Origin: Beroe ovata
Lineage: Eukaryota; Ctenophora; Nuda; Beroida; Beroidae
Length of the DNA: 35,357 nt
Assembly (NCBI GenBank): GCA_946803715.1
Contig: CAMPET010000341.1
Span: 9,797 to 45,153, forward strand
Direction of reading: 5' to 3'
Shown here: piece by piece, positions 31,650 to 35,357 of the stretch
Layout: every line of letters begins with the position of its first letter
How positions within the stretch are numbered: the first letter of the stretch is position 1
Notes under the pieces: generated by a model
What the model was told of the DNA's origin: nothing
Databases searched by the model: none
Seen by the model: the letters and a program-made list of their open reading frames with translations, nothing else
Made by a program: the position numbers and the translations under genes

Positions 31650-34600
31650 ATGTCGCTCGAAGTTCTTGACAAGACAAGGACGGAACATCTACGACAATGG
31701 GCGTCGAACAAAGTTAAAGATGTGCTGGGGTACACAGAGAACACGGTTGTGACCGCCATTATCGCTTGTCTAGGTAATTGGATTAATTGGCTGAAATAAT
31801 GAGTGCGAGTTGAGAAATATTTTGTAGCATGCTTCAGGAAAGCATAAGAAAGATCAAGTGTGAAATAGCTGATGCTGTCATAGCATACGCATTTCAATTT
31901 CAAAATGAGCCAGACAAAATGAACACTATATGAATCCGACTACATCCACTATCCAGACTATGATGGCAGACACCAATATATACATCATTTGTGGAGTGTT
32001 TATTTTAGGTTCCTTCGGAGGCCTTCGTTCTGTTTACTGACCATGAACGCTCCAATCATTCATGCCACCTGTTCGCCTATCTGGTCAACTATTCTAGCTC
32101 AAGGAGAAATGAACGTGATCGTATCTAGTTGAAATTTGATTCAATTATCCTCTTTCCAGGGTACCATGACGAAACTGAATGAATTCTGGGTTTTACCCGC
32201 AAAGCCATCTCTCATGAGATATTTCGCCAAGATGTACCCAATGTGTTCTCTCTGAGAGCTCTGCAGTCTGCTAATACTATAACAGTCATTGTTCTGTTCA
32301 TAAATTTAATGGGTTCTTCGATAATCGATTAACTGCACTGATAGAATCTTANACTATTCTAGCTCAAGGAGAAATGAACGTGATCATATCTAGTTGAAAT
32401 TTGATTCAATTATCCTCTTTCCACGGTACCATGACGAAACTGAATGAATTCTGGTTTTTATCCGCAAAGCCATCTCTCATGAGATATTGCGCCAAGATGT
32501 GCGCAATGTTTTCTCTCTGAGAGCTCTGCAGTCTGCTAATACTATAATAGTCATTGTTCTGTTCATGGGTGTCTCGATAATCGATTAACTGCACTGATCT
32601 TAACCTGGCCCCCTCAGGTCGACGTTTATCAGAGCACCAAACAAAGGAACAACTTCGTCCCCTGCTAGAGGATGAAACTGACTCCTTCGTGCATCAACTA
32701 TACGTCAGATACGAACAGGTAAAGAAGTTGTATGTACATTGTTCATTGAACAATCACAATGTACTGACTTACTGAGTAAACATGATGGGTGAAGCTGTTC
32801 TATATTTCGTAGCTACGTACTTCGTCGGTCGTAATAATTCGCTCAAACGAGTAACAAGTAAACATTCCGTTACAGCTGATAGCTGACAAGAAGCTAGATA
32901 CTAAGGAACACACGATAAGTCAGTCACAACCCAAAACTAAGAAACGAGGTAATGAACAAGTGAATTAACAATCACATGCTTTTCGATTCAGTAGATTCTG
33001 AGTCTTGATCTTGATGATCCAGTGACCGCGTTTCACTATTTGATAACTTACCAATTGTGATTATCTGATGTATGATGTATCTGTTTCCTCATTATTCAAT
33101 CACTGTAACGTGATTTGGAAATAATGAGAGAAGATGAACTCATGTGTGCTGCTTTCGATTTTCTACAAAAAGAAACGTGTTGGAAAATTCGTTCTTACTT
33201 TTTGTCGTGATTGGCCACTTTCTCTTTCTACAAAAGTTGTAACCCAGCGATCGAGGATGTGTTTGGTGATGATATTGATGAAGGAGCAGATACTGGTATA
33301 CGCAAGGTAACGAAACTCAAGTTACCACACGAGCAGCTGGAAGAGAGTCGATTGATACAAACTGATCTGACACCTGCTGAGGTAATTGCTACAGTAACAC
33401 GGGGTCAGTCACCCCCAGTGACACCCGTCTGTGTACATTGTACATTGTTTAGACAGCACGGTACACTGTCAATACTTCACACGGTACATCGTCTAGTTTA
33501 CACTGTGAATTGTTGCAATCTTAACTTGGATAAGTGACTTACTACTAAATGAAGCTAACTAAGCAGTGTATTGTTGTGTACAGTATATTGTTGTATACAG
33601 TGTATAGTGTACAGTGTACACTATACAATTGTGTACTGTCCAATATACCCTATCGTGTCCGATATGATATACCTCCTAAGCAACGCAAATCCATCGACAG
33701 TGAGCTATACTAATTACCCATACTGCAGCAAAGAGAGTTCAATGAGAAGACAATGATGCAAATCAACAAACTCCGAGAGAAGGTACAAAAGGACGAAGAC
33801 AAGAGGAGGTCGAAGGGTTCCATTGGGAAGGACTCTGCTAAAGCATACCTCACGGAGGCTATGGGTATGTATAATTAGCTCATGAAACTGATAATTTAGC
33901 CGATAATTGCTTGACGTGGGTCAAATTATTATGTACACATCGTATCGAATATATAACATGTATCACATTCTCATGAGCTATGTTCAGCGTCGAAAAGTCG
34001 TGCCGCGGAGCTCAAGTCGAAGATAAACGAGCGCATGGCTAATCTCAATCTGCCCGTCCTGACGAAAGGTCCGTGTTTGGATAAGGAGGGACGAGCCATT
34101 GACGCGTCTGGGAAAACAATGACAGTCATCAAACACGAGCCTACGCTTAAGGTATGTGACAAGTGTCACATGAATGTCAATTGTCATTAGAAAAAGACGT
34201 AGGTAGGTTTCGTTTGTAAATGCCGACAATAGCTAGCTATATTGTCTCAACAATAGGTTAATCTACGAGAGTCAAAACGGAAGAATTTCAAGGTGGAGAA
34301 GCCGGATGATAACTCCACTGTAACTAATCCATACTTTGATCCGCGTATGAAGTGAGTGTCGAAGGAAAGATGAAACATCATGATTCATCTCCGATATTAT
34401 AGATGCTGTGATTTGAGAATTTTTCTCACTGTATTCGTTGGAATTGTCTAGTTTCCTGCAATTCTCATGTCAAGATCCCTCTCTTGTCAGGATTAAAGCA
34501 CCTCAGCGTCAGTCTAAAGCTATGAAGTTTAACGAAGCAGGCAAGTTCGTCCAAATAGCTCAGAAACAGCGAGCTCAGAGCAAACTTGAGGAGCTGCAGA

Positions 34601-34680
34601 GGAAAATAGCAGAGACGGCCAAGAAAACGGGGATCTCAACCGTCGCTAAACGTGTCATGCTGGCGGATGATAACGCAGCG
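31650..34680 (+). CDS. PRPF3: PRPF3, U4/U6 snRNP splicing factor (5' half; gene continues past the window)
   Basis: PRPF3 binds U4/U6 snRNA and stabilises the U4/U6.U5 tri-snRNP in the nucleus. Exons with agreeing phases: 31650-31773, 32618-32718, 32876-32948, 33248-33381, 33729-33864, 33988-34151, 34257-34351, 34491-34680 (339 residues so far). The start ATG begins MSLEVLDKTRTEHLRQWASN, a PWI-type domain continuing KVKDVLGYTENTVVTAIIAC and, in exon 2, LRPLLEDETDSFVHQLY. Then EDVFGDDIDEG, the helical RAAELKSKINERM, CLDKEGRAIDASGKTM, NPYFDPRMK, and IKAPQRQSKAMKFNEAGKF with QKQRAQSKLEELQRKIAETA, all in human order. The conserved C-terminal PRP3 and DUF1115 domains should lie beyond 35357. The last exon is partly duplicated after the 'n' near 35019. 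Confidence 0.93.
32087..32600. repeat. Duplicated ~250-bp segment at a single-n contig join
   Basis: Sequence at about 32089-32340 (starting ACTATTCTAGCTCAAGGAGA) reappears right after the 'n' near 32354 with scattered substitutions and small indels, ending ATCGATTAACTGCACTGAT in both. It lies within PRPF3 intron 1. The pattern fits two alleles abutted by the assembler better than a genomic tandem duplication. Confidence 0.8.
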
Positions 34681-35357
34681 GTACGTGCTTTTGAAAGCAG
34701 TATTTGTTGACACCATCATTTAGTGAATCTCCCTGACTTTCGATAATATAGTCTAAACTTGATTTCCCTGATTGATTAACTTTCCTTTTTCACTTCACTG
34801 TGTCACTATTTCTCCCCTGACATGCAGCTTCGACTGATATACACGACTCTCTCCCCGAACACTGACAGTGTCTCTATCTCCCCGAACACTGACAGTGACT
34901 CTCTCCCCGAACACTGACAGTGTCTCTATCTCCTCGAACACTGACAGTGTCTCTATCTCCCCGAACAATGACAGTGTCTCTATCTTCCCGAACACTAACA
35001 GTGTCTCTATCTCCCCGNATGCTGGCGGATGATAACGCAGCGGTACGTGCTCTAGATTGCATTGTGTGTTGACACCATCATTTAGTGAATCTCCCTGACT
35101 TTCGATAATATAGTCTAAACTTGATTTCCCCGATTGATTAACTTTCTTTTTCACTTCACTGTCTCACTATTCCTCCCCTGACATGCTTCTTCGACTGATA
35201 TACACGTTCCCGAACACTGACAGTGTCTCTATCTCCCCGAACACTGACAGTGTCTACTGTCTCTCTCCCCGAACACTGACAGTGTCTCTCCCTCCCCGAA
35301 CACTGACACTGTCTCTATCTCCCCGAACATTGACAGTGACTCTATCTCCCCGAACAC
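34661..35357. repeat. Duplicated exon end and intron start of PRPF3 across an 'n'
   Basis: ATGCTGGCGGATGATAACGC and the following ~170 bp occur at 34657 onwards and again right after the 'n' near 35019, including the splice donor GTACGTGCT. The second copy differs by allele-like changes. As at 32354, this probably marks overlapping contig ends of two haplotypes. Confidence 0.8.
34843..35357. repeat. 27-bp minisatellite in a PRPF3 intron
   Basis: The unit CCCCGAACACTGACAGTGTC plus TCTATCT repeats from about 34852 to 35018 and again from about 35208 to the window end, with length variants containing CTCTCT. Each unit has the small inverted repeat CACTG-A-CAGTG. The array probably caused the contig break between its two parts. 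Apparent minus-strand frames here are repeat artefacts. Confidence 0.9.

Noticed and set aside
34795-35154. Minus-strand repetitive protein (GEIETLSVF units)
   Set aside because: Produced by the 27-bp minisatellite inside a PRPF3 intron.
1-35357. tRNA or rRNA genes
   Set aside because: No GGTTCGA-type B box with matching acceptor stem and no rRNA-like conserved stretch was seen on either strand by eye.

Overview
The window looks like nuclear DNA of a metazoan with a compact, intron-rich genome. Four conserved animal genes (SIN3, LIS1/PAFAH1B1, WDR27, PRPF3) and a FAAP24-like gene can be read, most with short introns (about 70-550 bp) and GT-AG junctions. There are no bacterial-style operons. 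The residues of non-LTR-type mobile elements resemble those I associate with cnidarians, sponges and similar marine invertebrates, but I cannot fix the phylum from the sequence. Some sites carry a single 'n'; at two of these (about 32354 and about 35019) the sequence on the right repeats the sequence on the left with allele-like differences, so these are probably unresolved contig joins rather than biological duplications.

Layout, left to right. 1-2397: repeat-rich upstream DNA with hairpins. 2398-7993 (+): a SIN3 corepressor gene, 17 exons that stay in frame, entering after PAH1. 7994-10273: intergenic, with a 111-bp tandem array, a nested GC-rich inverted repeat and a short MITE. 10274-16462 (-): LIS1, whose 3.5-kb intron holds two complete antisense glutamine amidotransferase genes (11411-12373 and 13114-14036). 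About 17546-17905: a decayed mobile-element protein. 18390-19145 (-): an intronless secreted protein made of two copies of a cysteine-containing domain that I do not recognise. 22737-25106 (-): WDR27 as a single exon. 25107-28485: transposon-rich spacer with a MITE flanked by a perfect 9-bp target duplication, a retroelement ORF1 fragment and a 436-bp long-TIR element carrying telomere-like repeats. 28486-29197 (+): FAAP24-like. 29198-31649: spacer with a TA-flanked MITE. 31650 to beyond the end (+): 5' half of PRPF3, ending in an intronic minisatellite.

The genes belong to unrelated processes: transcriptional repression (SIN3), dynein regulation (LIS1), glutamine-amide or gamma-glutamyl chemistry (the GATases), a WD-repeat scaffold, DNA crosslink repair (FAAP24) and the U4/U6 snRNP (PRPF3). 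I see no sign that they form one system. The most interesting features are the nested GATase pair with a 176-bp identical tract (gene conversion) and an Asp in place of the usual catalytic-triad Glu, the unrecognised two-domain secreted protein, the intronless WDR27, and two or three well-bounded non-autonomous transposon families.
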